DNA of 64,000 bases from Planctomycetota bacterium (GTDB lineage Bacteria; Planctomycetota; J058; JAJDCQ01). Shown piece after piece: positions 18,070 through 28,300 of this stretch. The notes beneath the pieces were generated by a model that had not been told where the DNA came from, made no database searches, and saw only the letters and a program-made list of their open reading frames with translations. The position numbers and the translations under genes are program-made. Every line of letters starts with the position of its first letter. Positions within the stretch are counted from its first letter, which is position 1. The stretch covers positions 37,204 through 101,203 of the forward strand of contig JAJDCQ010000246.1 of the NCBI GenBank assembly GCA_029260755.1, read 5' to 3'.

Positions 18070-21000
18070 CCGCCCGGCGGGGGCGGCGGGTTCGCGGGCG
18101 AGGGCTGCGGCGGCCGCTGACGGTTCTGGAGGAGCTGCTGCACCTGCCCGAGGAGCTGGCGCGCCCGCTGGTCGAGCTGCTGATTCTGGAAGACGTCGGG
18201 CTTCCCGAGGCGCGCCTGCGCCTCCTGGAGCGTCTTGGCGGCCTGATCGAAGAGGCCCGCCCGCGCCTCGCCCGCCGAGCGCACCGACAGCGCGAGCGGC
18301 ATCCACTCGACGAAGCCGCTCGGCTCGATCGACGCGACCGCCTTGCGCCCGTTCTCGAGGACGAGCCTGGTGATCTCGTCGTCGGAGTAGGAGAGCTGGG
18401 GGCGCGCCTGGTTGTTGAGATAGAAGTTCGTGATGAGCTCGACGTGCGGAAGAGGCGACGCCGGCGGCTCCGCCGCGAGCTCGCGCATCACCCGCTCCGC
18501 CTCGACCACGTTGCCCGCCTGGATCAGCCGGTTCACCTGCTGGAGCTTCTGCCCCTTCGCCTGCATCGCGCGGTTGCGCTTGGCGCTGAGCTGCTGCTCC
18601 CGCGCGAGGCGCTGCGGCGGCATCCGGATGATGTTGTCGCCGTTGACGCCGTTGTAGCGGCAGAAGTCATTGAAGAGCCGCGGGTCGTTGGTCTTCGCCG
18701 ACTGGAGCAGCCCCTGGGCCGCCTGCGCGCCCTGGACGTTCTGGAGCTGACCGATCCGGAAGAGCTGCATCGCGAACTGGAGCGGCACCTCGGCGTCCCC
18801 CGGGAGGGCCGCCTGCGCTCTCCGGAAGGCGGCCTCGCCCTGCGGGTTCTGCCCGAGGAGGAACTGCCCGCGGAGCAGGTCGCAGAGGACGGGGTCGGGC
18901 TCGAAGCGCGCCCACACGTCGATCACGGCGAACGCCTCGTTCGCGCGCTTGCTCTGGATGAGCGCGATCGCCTTGAGGCGATACGCGTCGCCCTCCCACG
19001 GCTCGGCGGCGATCGCCTCGTTGGCGGCGCGGAGGGCGCCGCCCGGGTCGCCCGAGACGAGCCGCCCCCAGCCCGCGGCCGCCTTGGCGAGCGCGCGCTC
19101 GGGCTCGCGCCGCTGGGCGTCCTCGCCGAGGCGGGCGCCGGTCGTCATCTCCTCGCGTCGCTGCTGCGGGTTGAGCCGCAGCCCGTTCCCCATCGCCTTG
19201 AACCGGGCCACGCGCGCGAGGCCGATCAGCGGTCCGGCCGCGTCCGGCGCCCGCTTCCGGGCGCTCTCGAAGTGGCCCTGGGCGTCGTCGATCCGGTAGC
19301 GCAGGAGCGAACACCAGCCCCGCTCGACGAGCGGCTCGGCCAGCTCGGGCCGCCGGCGCTGCGCCTCGAGGAGCGGCTGCTCGGCGTCCTGGAACCGCCG
19401 CCGCATCCGGAGGAGCCGGCCGAGGACGAGGTAGCCGGCGTAGTGCTCGGGCCACCGCTCGGAGACGCCGCGGGCCGCGGCGATCGCGTCGTCGTGCCGG
19501 CCGAGGCGGAAGAGCACCTCGGCCCGGACGAGGTGGGCGAGGCGAACGCCCGGGTCGAGTCGGATGATCCCGTCCACCTCGTCGAGGATCCGACCCAGCT
19601 CCTCGGGGCGGGTCGCCCCCTCGAGGCGAACCGCCGTTCGGGCGGCCGCGGCGAGGTTCGACTCGTTGCTCGAGGCGACGCGCTCGAACCACATCCGGAG
19701 CGCATCGACGCGGCTGCTTCGCCGGCGGTCGAGGTCGCCGTGGAGGTGCTCGAGGACGAGGTTCGGCTCGAGCGAGAATGCCTCGTCCCAGCTCTGGTAG
19801 GCCTCCTCCTCTCGATCGAGGCGCGTCAGGACGCGCGCGAGGGCCGCGTGCGCCTCGCCGAAGCGGGGCGCCTTCTCGATCGCCTGGCGCGCGAAGTCGC
19901 GCGCGGCGGTGAGCTGGTCGGGGTCGACCATCGCGAGCTCGGCGCGTCGAACGAGCTCGCGCGCATCCCGGACGCGTGACGGATCGTTTCGCTCGCCGAG
20001 GTCGGCGCCGGCATCCTCGCCGCCCCCGGTCGCGCCCGCACCCTCGCCGCCGCCCGTCCCTCCCTCCGCGAGGAGCTGCTCCCGCCGGAGCGCCTCCGCG
20101 GCGGTCGCGGCGCGCTCTCGCTCGAGGGCGGCGCGGGCCTCGGCCATCGCCCGCTCGGTGTCGCCGTCGCCGCCCATCATGAAGAGCCAGACGATCAGAC
20201 CGGTCAGGGCCGCCGCGCCGACGGACGCGGCCGCGACCACGGCGACCTGCTGCCCGCCGCGCGCGCGGCCGAGACCCTCGGGGAGGGTCATGACCATCGC
20301 GTCGCGCATCGGCTCGGTGGACCGCTTCGGCTGATCGCGGAACGGATCCGTCGACCGGCTCTTCGCCCGGAACGGATCCGTCTCGCGCCGGTCCCCCTTC
20401 GGCGCGTTCGCCTTCGCCTTGAACGGGTCGTCCTCGAACGGCTCCTCGGGGCGCGTGTCGCCGCCGTGGCGCCGGTCGTCGCCGCGCCCGTCGTCGGCGG
20501 TCGGCCCCCCGTGACGGACATCGGGGTCCGAGGGCGGCTCGGGGAGACCGACCTCGGTCCGGCCGCCCGGTCGCCGGGCGTCGGGGTCGCTCGGGACATC
20601 GAGCATCCGGTCGGTGTGGCCGTCGCGCTTCGGCACCTCGCGGTAGGGATCGGTCCCGCGACGATCGCGCCCGCCGGGCGGCTGGCCCATCGCCCCGACC
20701 GCCGGCAGGTCGCGCGGCGTGGTGGGCACCATCGCCGAGAGCGGTCCGGCCGGCGCCCCGGGCGCCAGCCCGAAGCCCGCGTTCGCCGCGTCGCGCGGGG
20801 CGAACGCATCGGGCGACGAGCCGGCCGGGACGTGGAGCGGGTCCCCGCCGCTGTCGCTTCCGCTCGCGCTCGCGGACCGCGCGTGATCCGGCGGGCGCGC
20901 GTAGCCGGCCGACGGCGGTCGAAGCCCGTCGGCCCCGGCCGCGCCGGGGAAGCCTGCGTGCGGGATCGCCGCGGCCGACGGCGGGACGGCCGGCGCCCGC

Positions 21001-21851
21001 CCGAGGTCCCCGGCGCTCGGCGAGGTGCGGATCCACCGCTCGACCGCGTCGGCGAGCTCGGCGGCGCTCCGGTAGCGCGCGGCCCGGTCGTGGGACGCGG
21101 CGCGGAGGCAGATCTCGTCCATCTCGACCGGGATCGTCGGGTCGACCGTCGACGGCGGCGGCACGGCCGTCCGCGCCGCCCGCTTCATCACCGTCCGGAC
21201 CGAGGGGTCGTCGCGGGGGTTCTTGCCCGTGAGCAGCTCGAACGCGATCACGCCGAGGCTGAACACGTCGCTCTGCGCGTCGATCGGCCCCTTCCCCGAC
21301 GCCTGCTCGGGAGCCATGTAGAGGGGCGTCCCGACGACGAAGCCGGTCTGGGTCAGGTGGGCGGGCCGGAGGGTGTCGAGGGCGAGGCCGAAGTCGGTGA
21401 GGAGGGCGCGCCCGTCGGCGCTCCGGACGAGGATGTTCTGCGGCTTGAGATCGCGGTGGACGACGCCGGCGCGGTGGGCGTGGTCGAGGGCGACGGCGAC
21501 GTCGCGGATGATCACGAACGCCTGCTCGCGGGGGACGCGGCGCGCCTTCATCTCCTCGGAGAGGGCGCGGCTCGGGACGTATTCCATCACGATGCAGAGC
21601 ATCTTGTTGTAGTCGACGAGGTCGAGGACGCCGACGATCCCCGGATGGCGCAGGCGCGCCATCACCTCCGCCTCCTTCCGGAAGCGCGCGGCGGCCACCG
21701 GGTCGGCGATGTCGGTGCGGAGCAGCTTCATCGCGACCTCGCGTCCGAGGCCACGCTGCCGTCCGAGGAGGACCACGCTCATCGAGCCGTGGCCGAGCTC
21801 GCGGACGACCTCGTAGTTGCCAATGATGGACGCGGGGCGCGGCAGCAGCAT
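18066..21851 (-). CDS. receptor Ser/Thr protein kinase with TPR ectodomain
   Basis: About 1261 residues (ATG 21851; ATG 21953 also in frame). The N-terminal Hanks-type kinase has lysine in VAMKLLRTD, catalytic loop HRDLKPQN, DFG in LLTDFGLAL and MAPEQAS. The glycine loop is GHGSMSVV, so its third glycine is replaced by Ser. A ~250-residue Pro/Asp/Arg-rich juxtamembrane segment includes three near-repeats of the type [ST]DPFR. One membrane helix lies at ~530-560, and the remaining ~700 residues are TPR-like repeats facing outward (AYQSWDEAFSLEPNLVLEHL; YLNNQARPQLSYSDDEITRL). The C-terminus is Gln/Pro-rich. It belongs to a tandem array, is coupled by ATGA to the next gene and is separated by 158 bases from the previous kinase. 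Signal and substrates are unknown. Confidence 0.87.
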   Translation of the reverse strand: MLLPRPASIIGNYEVVRELGHGSMSVVLLGRQRGLGREVAMKLLRTDIADPVAAARFRKEAEVMARLRHPGIVGVLDLVDYNKMLCIVMEYVPSRALSEEMKARRVPREQAFVIIRDVAVALDHAHRAGVVHRDLKPQNILVRSADGRALLTDFGLALDTLRPAHLTQTGFVVGTPLYMAPEQASGKGPIDAQSDVFSLGVIAFELLTGKNPRDDPSVRTVMKRAARTAVPPPSTVDPTIPVEMDEICLRAASHDRAARYRSAAELADAVERWIRTSPSAGDLGRAPAVPPSAAAIPHAGFPGAAGADGLRPPSAGYARPPDHARSASASGSDSGGDPLHVPAGSSPDAFAPRDAANAGFGLAPGAPAGPLSAMVPTTPRDLPAVGAMGQPPGGRDRRGTDPYREVPKRDGHTDRMLDVPSDPDARRPGGRTEVGLPEPPSDPDVRHGGPTADDGRGDDRRHGGDTRPEEPFEDDPFKAKANAPKGDRRETDPFRAKSRSTDPFRDQPKRSTEPMRDAMVMTLPEGLGRARGGQQVAVVAAASVGAAALTGLIVWLFMMGGDGDTERAMAEARAALERERAATAAEALRREQLLAEGGTGGGEGAGATGGGEDAGADLGERNDPSRVRDARELVRRAELAMVDPDQLTAARDFARQAIEKAPRFGEAHAALARVLTRLDREEEAYQSWDEAFSLEPNLVLEHLHGDLDRRRSSRVDALRMWFERVASSNESNLAAAARTAVRLEGATRPEELGRILDEVDGIIRLDPGVRLAHLVRAEVLFRLGRHDDAIAAARGVSERWPEHYAGYLVLGRLLRMRRRFQDAEQPLLEAQRRRPELAEPLVERGWCSLLRYRIDDAQGHFESARKRAPDAAGPLIGLARVARFKAMGNGLRLNPQQRREEMTTGARLGEDAQRREPERALAKAAAGWGRLVSGDPGGALRAANEAIAAEPWEGDAYRLKAIALIQSKRANEAFAVIDVWARFEPDPVLCDLLRGQFLLGQNPQGEAAFRRAQAALPGDAEVPLQFAMQLFRIGQLQNVQGAQAAQGLLQSAKTNDPRLFNDFCRYNGVNGDNIIRMPPQRLAREQQLSAKRNRAMQAKGQKLQQVNRLIQAGNVVEAERVMRELAAEPPASPLPHVELITNFYLNNQARPQLSYSDDEITRLVLENGRKAVASIEPSGFVEWMPLALSVRSAGEARAGLFDQAAKTLQEAQARLGKPDVFQNQQLDQRARQLLGQVQQLLQNRQRPPQPSPANPPPPPGG

Positions 21852-22009
21852 CGCAGGGGCACCGTGCGGACCGACTCGACCCACCCGATGGGCGAAGTCG
21901 GGACCTTCGTCAGTGTGGCACGCGGACCGGGAGCTGACGAGGCGCCGCCGCACCGAGCCCGAACGCGGAGCTAACCCGCGCCGCGGAGGGCTGTCCGCGG
22001 GGACGAAGG

Positions 22010-25000
22010 TCAGCCGCCGAGGGCTCGCTCGACGTCCTCGACGAAGCCGAACGCGCTCGCGTCGGCCGAGGGGTCGTGGATCAGCGATCCGAGCCGGCGG
22101 CGCGCGTCACGACACGCCGCGCGGGCTTCGTCGGAGCGGCCGAGCATGAGGAGCGCGAGGCCGCGGACGGCGTGGGCGGTCGACAGGTACTCGAACCAGC
22201 CCGTGTCGGAGCACGCCTCGATCGCGGCGTCCGCCTCGGCGAGGGCGCGTCGACGGAGCTCGCCCTGACCGACCCCGAGGGCGGCGGGGGCGCCGTCGGC
22301 GAGGTAGACCGCGCGGGCGAGCTCGATGTGGGCGATCGGGACGGTCTCGGGCTCCGCGATGAGGGAGCGGAGGAGGCGCTCGGCCTCGACGAGATCGCCG
22401 CGCCCGAGCGCCGGTCCGACCTGATCGAGGGTCGCCTTCTGCCGGGCGATGAGCTGATGGCGCGAGTGCTGGGTCCGCACCAGCGCCTCGACGTCCTCGA
22501 GCGTCGCGCCCCGGAAGCGGCAGTAGCGCTCGGTCCGACCGCGATCGCGCGAGCACGCCTCGCGGACGATCTCGGCGAGGATCTCGCCGGCGTTCCCGCG
22601 CTGGACGAAGGGCGTGATCGCGTCCATGTGGATCAGGAACGGATAGGCGTCGTCGGCCGGGACGATCTGACGCGCCTGCATGAACCGCGGGTGCGCGCTG
22701 GAGGCGTCGAAGCGGCGAGCCTGGTGAAGCGCGCGGGTGCAGAGGGCGCCGGCCCGATCGGGCGTCGACCGCTCCCACTCGTCGCCGACCGCCTCCGCCC
22801 CGCCGACCTGCTGGGTGATCGTCCGGGCGAGGTAGCTCGCCTCGAACGCGAACGTCTCGATCGGGCCGAGCTCCCGCGCCTGGTCGGCCAGCCGGAGCGC
22901 CTTGGGGCCATCGCCCGAGAGGACCGCGGCGAGCGCGGCGATCCCGACCGCCTCGGCCGAGCCGCGCTCGAGCCGGCAGGCCTCGTCGAGGAGGCGCTCG
23001 GCCTCGGCGACCTGCTCGGCGAACTCGCGCGTCGCCGGGCGGTCGCGGAGCAGCAGCGCCCGGGCCTTACCGGCGAGCGGTGCGGCGGCGTCGGGCGCCC
23101 GCGCGCGCGCATCGTCGAAGAGACGAACGGCGTCGTCGAAGCGTAGATCCTCGATCGCGATCCACCCGAGATCGATGAGCGGGCCGGCCAGGTCGGGCCG
23201 GAGGCGCCGAGCCCGCTCGAGCGCCCTCTTCGCCTCGGCGTGCTGGCGCCGCGCCCGGAGGAACCGTCCGTGGAACGCGTGGGCGGCCCCGTCGCCCGGC
23301 CGCGCCTGCGCGATCCGCCGCGCGTCGTCGGTCGCCTCCTCCCACCGGCAGAGCTCCCAGGCGGCGAGCGCCCGGAGTCGGCGCGCCTCGACCCGGTCGC
23401 CGCGGAGGAGGATGCGGTCGAGCGCGTCGAGCGCCGCCCGGGTGTTCCCATCGAGAAGCTGAGCGAACGCCCTCGCGAGCTCGGCGTCATCGGGTCGGGC
23501 CGCGCTCCCCCGCGCGGCCGCCCCGAGCGCCGCCACGAGGCGCCGGCGCGCGTCGTCGTCGCGGCGCCCGAGCTCCTCGGTGAGCGGGGCGACCGCGACG
23601 GACGGGTCGAGCTCGATCGCCCGACGCCAGGAGGACCACGCGACGGCGCGCCCGTCCGCGCGGAGGAGGGCGCGGGCGAGAACGGCGTGCGCCGGCGCAT
23701 GCTCGGAGCCCCGCGAGACCGCGTCGCGGGCGAGCTCGACCGCGCGAGCGACGCGTCCCGAGGCCGCGAGCTCCTTCTCCGCCCGCGCGATGAGGTCCGG
23801 AACGGCCGGATCGACCGGGCGAGGCGTCGGGTCCGGGTCTCTTCGCGTTCCCGTGGTCGTGTCCGTGCCCGTGCCCGTGGCCGCGCCCGTGCCCGTGGCC
23901 GCGCCCGTGCCCGTGGCCGTGTCGGTGCCCGTGTCGGTGCCCGTGCCCGTGGCCGTGTCCGGGCGCGTTCCCGAGCTGGAGGCGCCGCTCCCGGAGCTCC
24001 CCGCGTCCGCCACCGTCGGCCCGACACGGCGCGAGCGCAGGACGAGCCAGGCGACGCCGCCTCCGCCGCCCGCGCCGATCACCACGGCGACGACCAGGAC
24101 TCCGACCCACCGGTTGCCACCTCCAGCCGCGATCCGCCGCCGGATCTGGCTCGGGAGCTGGATCTCGACGGCGTGCGCGGGATCGATGTCATCGGGAGAC
24201 GGCTGCGCCGGCGACGATCGCCGCCGCGACGACGGCACCCGTCGGGACGACTCGCTCCGGCGAGCCGCCTCCCGCCGTGACGAGTCCCGCCGCGACGAGT
24301 CCCGCCGACGACGCGACGAGTCTGGCCGACGTCGGTCCGAGTCGCTCCGCGGAGGCTCCCCGGGGACCTGCCGCGTCTCGGGCCGGGTGTCGGTCGGCCC
24401 CCGGTATGGCTGACTCCGATGGTCCGAGCCGCTCGCCGCGTCGGCATCGAACGCGATCGGCTCGCCGCCCCAGCCGCTCGACCGCCCCGCGTTCGCCTCG
24501 CCCGGCTCGGCCGAGTCCTCGAGCCAGGCGTCGAGCTCCGCGGCGAAGTCGGCGGCCGAGCCGTAACGCTTCCTCGGGTTCGGCGCGGTCGCCGTCCGGA
24601 TGATCGCGTCGAGCTCGCGGTCGATGCTCGGGTCGAGCTGGCGCGCGCTCGGGTAGTCGCCTCGCGCCGCCCGGTTCATGATCGTGCGCACGTCCGGCCC
24701 GGCGAGCGGGTTGATCCCGGTGAGCAGCTCGTAGACGATCACGCCGAGCCCGTAGAGGTCGGACCGCGCGTCGAGCTGCCCCTGGCCGGTCGCCTGCTCG
24801 GGCGACATGTAGAGGGGCGTCCCGACGACCAGGCCGGTCCCGGTGAGGTGAGCCGGTCGGAGCTGGTCGGCGGCGAGGCCGAAGTCGGTCAGCAGGGTCT
24901 GGCCGCTCCGGTGGACCATGATGTTGGCCGGCTTCAGGTCGCGGTGGATCACCCCGGCGCGGTGGGCGTGGTGGAGGGCGTGGGCGGCGTCCCGCACGAT

Positions 25001-25327
25001 CTCGCACGCCCGACGCGGCGGCACGCGCCCCCGCTGCATCAGGTCGTCGAGCGAGCTCCCCTCGACGTAGTCCATCACGATCGCGCACGCGTCGGGGAGC
25101 TGAACGAAGTCGACGACCTGGACGATCCCGGGGTGGCGCAGCCGCGCCATGATCTCCGCCTCCTGCTTGAAGCGGGCGATCACGATCGGGTCGGCGCCGG
25201 AGGTGCGCAGGAGCTTCACGGCGACGAGGCGGTCGAGGCCCGGCTGGCGGGCGAGGAAGACCTCGCCCATCGAACCGCGGCCGAGCTCCCGGACGACGTC
25301 ATAGTGCCCGATCCGGTGTCGGGTCAC
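22010..25327 (-). CDS. receptor Ser/Thr protein kinase with TPR ectodomain
   Basis: 1105 residues from a GTG that overlaps the upstream kinase stop (GTGA at 25324-25327). Kinase domain ~6-265: GRGSMGEV, VAVKLLRT, HRDLKPAN, LLTDFGLAAD, TGLVVGTPLYMSPEQA. The cytoplasmic juxtamembrane segment is rich in Arg and Ser (about 24201-24340), with repeated RRDSSRR-like blocks. A membrane helix at ~405-430 is followed by a Thr/Gly-rich linker encoded by a hexanucleotide repeat (23851-23958). The outer ~650 residues are TPR-like (AWSSWRRAIELDPSVAVAPL; YLADGAPAALGVGQGELRRR). All catalytic residues are present, so it should be an active kinase. Confidence 0.87.
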   Translation of the reverse strand: MTRHRIGHYDVVRELGRGSMGEVFLARQPGLDRLVAVKLLRTSGADPIVIARFKQEAEIMARLRHPGIVQVVDFVQLPDACAIVMDYVEGSSLDDLMQRGRVPPRRACEIVRDAAHALHHAHRAGVIHRDLKPANIMVHRSGQTLLTDFGLAADQLRPAHLTGTGLVVGTPLYMSPEQATGQGQLDARSDLYGLGVIVYELLTGINPLAGPDVRTIMNRAARGDYPSARQLDPSIDRELDAIIRTATAPNPRKRYGSAADFAAELDAWLEDSAEPGEANAGRSSGWGGEPIAFDADAASGSDHRSQPYRGPTDTRPETRQVPGEPPRSDSDRRRPDSSRRRRDSSRRDSSRREAARRSESSRRVPSSRRRSSPAQPSPDDIDPAHAVEIQLPSQIRRRIAAGGGNRWVGVLVVAVVIGAGGGGGVAWLVLRSRRVGPTVADAGSSGSGASSSGTRPDTATGTGTDTGTDTATGTGAATGTGAATGTGTDTTTGTRRDPDPTPRPVDPAVPDLIARAEKELAASGRVARAVELARDAVSRGSEHAPAHAVLARALLRADGRAVAWSSWRRAIELDPSVAVAPLTEELGRRDDDARRRLVAALGAAARGSAARPDDAELARAFAQLLDGNTRAALDALDRILLRGDRVEARRLRALAAWELCRWEEATDDARRIAQARPGDGAAHAFHGRFLRARRQHAEAKRALERARRLRPDLAGPLIDLGWIAIEDLRFDDAVRLFDDARARAPDAAAPLAGKARALLLRDRPATREFAEQVAEAERLLDEACRLERGSAEAVGIAALAAVLSGDGPKALRLADQARELGPIETFAFEASYLARTITQQVGGAEAVGDEWERSTPDRAGALCTRALHQARRFDASSAHPRFMQARQIVPADDAYPFLIHMDAITPFVQRGNAGEILAEIVREACSRDRGRTERYCRFRGATLEDVEALVRTQHSRHQLIARQKATLDQVGPALGRGDLVEAERLLRSLIAEPETVPIAHIELARAVYLADGAPAALGVGQGELRRRALAEADAAIEACSDTGWFEYLSTAHAVRGLALLMLGRSDEARAACRDARRRLGSLIHDPSADASAFGFVEDVERALGG
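23851..23958. repeat. coding hexanucleotide repeat, about 18 units
   Basis: Runs of the hexamer CCCGTG and close variants, including two exact copies of the 18-base unit CCGCGCCCGTGCCCGTGG. It lies inside the kinase gene just after the membrane helix and encodes an alternating Thr/Gly/Ala/Asp linker (TGTGAATGTG-like). Because the unit is six bases, changes in copy number would keep the frame and only change linker length. Confidence 0.8.
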
Positions 25328-28300
25328 CGGCGGCCCTCGAACAACGCTCCTTCGTGCGTCCGGGCGTGCTGGATCACGCCGAACGCGGCCTGGTTCATCC
25401 GGGGGGACCGGAAGAGCCCGGTCGACGCCTTCCGCACGGCCTTCTCGAGCGTCCGCGCGCTCTGCGATTCGCCGAGGCGCATCTCCGCCTTGGCCTGCAG
25501 CGCGAACGCGAGCGGCAGCCACTCGAGGTAGCCCGAGGACCGGGCGTTGGCGACGGCGGTGCGGGCGTGCTCGAGGGCGAGTCGGTCGAGCTCCTCGCGG
25601 GGGCGCCCGAGCCGCTCCGAGGCGGCGCGGTCGAGGTAGATGCGCGTGACGAGCTCGGTGTGCGGGAGCGGGCTCGGCGGTCCGAGGGTGTCCGCCTCGA
25701 TGAAGAGCTTCTCGGCGAGCGTGATGTCTCCGGCGTTCAGCGCGGCATAGGCCCGCTGAAGGGTGGGCGTCTTCGCCGGCGGGATGGCCGCCCGGAGCGC
25801 GATCTTCGAGGGGAACGACCGGATCGCATCGGGATGCTCCCCGGCGTCGTGCGCCCAGCGCGCGAACAGTTCGGGGGCGTCGGCATCGAGGCGAGCGACC
25901 GTCTGACGCAGGCGGCGGAGCGCGATCGGTCCTCCCTGGATCGATCGCGTGGCGAGCAGGCGCAGCTCCCACAGGTCGACGATGCGGTCGTCGGGGTCGA
26001 GCCGGCGCGCCTCGTCGAACGCGGCCCACGTCTGACCCCAGGCGCCCTGGAGGAAGAGCGCGGTGCCACGGCTGGCGTTCCAGTGGACGAGGTCGGGCGT
26101 CGCCTCACGCCACTCGCCGCGCACGGCCTCGGCCTCGTCGAAGCGACCGGCGTCCTGGAGGAGCATGCAGCGCGCGTCGTAGCCCTCGATCTCGTCCGGC
26201 GACTTCGCGACCGCCGCCTCCGCCCGGGCGAGCGCCTCGGCCGCCTCGCCGCGCGATCGGTGGACCCACGCGAGGGCCGCGTCGACGCCGCCGTCGAGCG
26301 GCTCGACCTCACCGCCGCGGCGGGCGGCGGCGAGCGCCTCCTCGAGGATCGCCGGTGAGCTCCCCGCGGCGCGGGCGTCGGCGCCGAGGGCGACCTCGAC
26401 GAGGACGTTCGCGAGGGCCGCTCGTGCGGCGGCCGCGTCGGGCTCGAGGCGGACCGCCGCCCGGAGCCAGGCGACGGCCTGCTCGCGCCGCTCGAGCTGG
26501 CTGGCCAGGAGCGCGGCCTCGACGAGCGGGGCCGCGAGGTCGGGTCGCAGCTCACGCGCCCGGGCGAGGTCGGCCTCGGCCTCGGCCCAGCGACGCGTCG
26601 ATCGGAGGAACCGACCGCGGACGCAATGATGGAACCCCTCATCGGGATGGGCGGCCACGAGGACGCCGGCCCTGGCGAGCGCCTCGTCGAACCGCCGCGC
26701 GCTCCACAGCAGCAGGACGTGCTGGAGGAGGGCGCGCGGGTCCGCCGCGTCGACCAGGACGAGCGGCTCGATCACCTCGAGCGCCTCGAGCACTCCGTCG
26801 GACCCCTCGAGGGCAAGGCGCGCGGCGCGCGCGAGGGTGCGCTCCTCGGGATAGGGCGCGAGCCGCTCGGCGCGATCGAGCTTCCCGCGGAGCCATCCGC
26901 GCGCGGCCGAGTCGCCGCGCCGCAGCTCGTGATGGACGAAGTCGAGGACGAGCTCGGGGCGCAGCTCCAGCGCCCGGTCCCACGCCTCCCGCGCCGCCGC
27001 GCGGTCGCCGTCGCGGCGCAGGTGCGCGCGCGCGCGGACGACCCACGCCTCGGCCAGGTCGGGCGCCGCCTCGGCAGCCCGGCCGGCCAGGGTCGCGGCC
27101 TCGTCGCATCGATCGGGGTCGCCGAGCAGCCGGTGCGCCCGCTCGGTCAGGGCGCGGGCGCGATCCAGGCCCGGCCCGGGACGGGGCTGATGGCGCGCCG
27201 AGCCCGCCTCGGGCCGGAGCGCGTCGACGCCGGCGCCCGGTCGCTCGGCGACGCGCCCGACGCCGCGGGGCTCTGCGACGTCGCCGCCCGCATCGGCCGA
27301 CCGGCCGACCCGATGCGACGCGCCGGTCAGACGGGCGACCGTCTCGTCGCCGCCGTCGGGGTCGGTCAGCGCCATCACGCCGACCACGCCGAGGATCGCG
27401 GCGGCCACCGCGGCCGTCGCCGCGATCGCGATCGTCCGCGCGCCGCCGGCGGACAGCTCCGCATCGCCGGGCTCCACCGGGATCGCCCGGCGCTGTGGCT
27501 CGGTCGCACCGCGGGGCCGCGGGAAGCGCTCGGTCGGCTCGAAGCCGCCGATCTTCCGGGCGTGGCGCCCGCTCCGGCCGTCGAGCCAGTCCTGGATGTC
27601 GTCGGCGAGCGCCTGCGCGCCCGGGTAGCGGCGCCCCCGGTCGCGGGCCGTCGCGTGGAGGCAGATCTTGTCGATCCGACGGTCCAGGGTCGGGTTCACC
27701 CGCGACGGCGGCGGGATCGACTCCTTGGCGACGCGGCGCATCGTCGTCATCACGCTCGCGTCGGCAGCCCGCTGCGTTCCGGTGAGCAGCTCGAACAGGA
27801 TGACGCCGAGGCTGAACACGTCGGCCTGACCGTCGATCGACTGCCCCGTCGCCTGCTCCGGCGCCATGTACTGCGGCGTCCCGACGACGAAGCCGTCCTG
27901 GGTGAGGTGGCTCGGTCGGAGTCGGTCGGCGGCGAGGCCGAAGTCGGTGAGCATCGCCTGGCCGTCCCGCTCACGCAGCAGGACGTTGCCCGGCTTCAGG
28001 TCGCGGTGCACGACCCCGTGGGTGTGAGCGTGGGCGAGGGCGCGGGCGAGGTCGAGGCCGATCCGGAACGCGTCCTCGGCCGGCAACCGGACCCCGGCGC
28101 CGATGAGATCGGAGAGGGGCCGCCCGTCGACGTAGTCCATGACGAGATAGAACCAGCCGTCCTGCTCGCCGAGGTCGAGGACGCCCACGATCGCCGGATG
28201 GCGGAGCCGGGCCATCACCTGCGCCTCGCGCCGGAACCGCTCGAGCCCCGTCGGGTCGGCGGCCGCCGAGTGCATCAGCTTCACCGCGACGTGTCGCTCG

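Noticed and set aside
25328..26029. N-terminal extension of the 22010-25327 kinase
   Set aside because: The frame stays open, but the translated part is Arg/Pro/Ala noise; GTG 25327 immediately precedes the kinase domain and overlaps the upstream stop.
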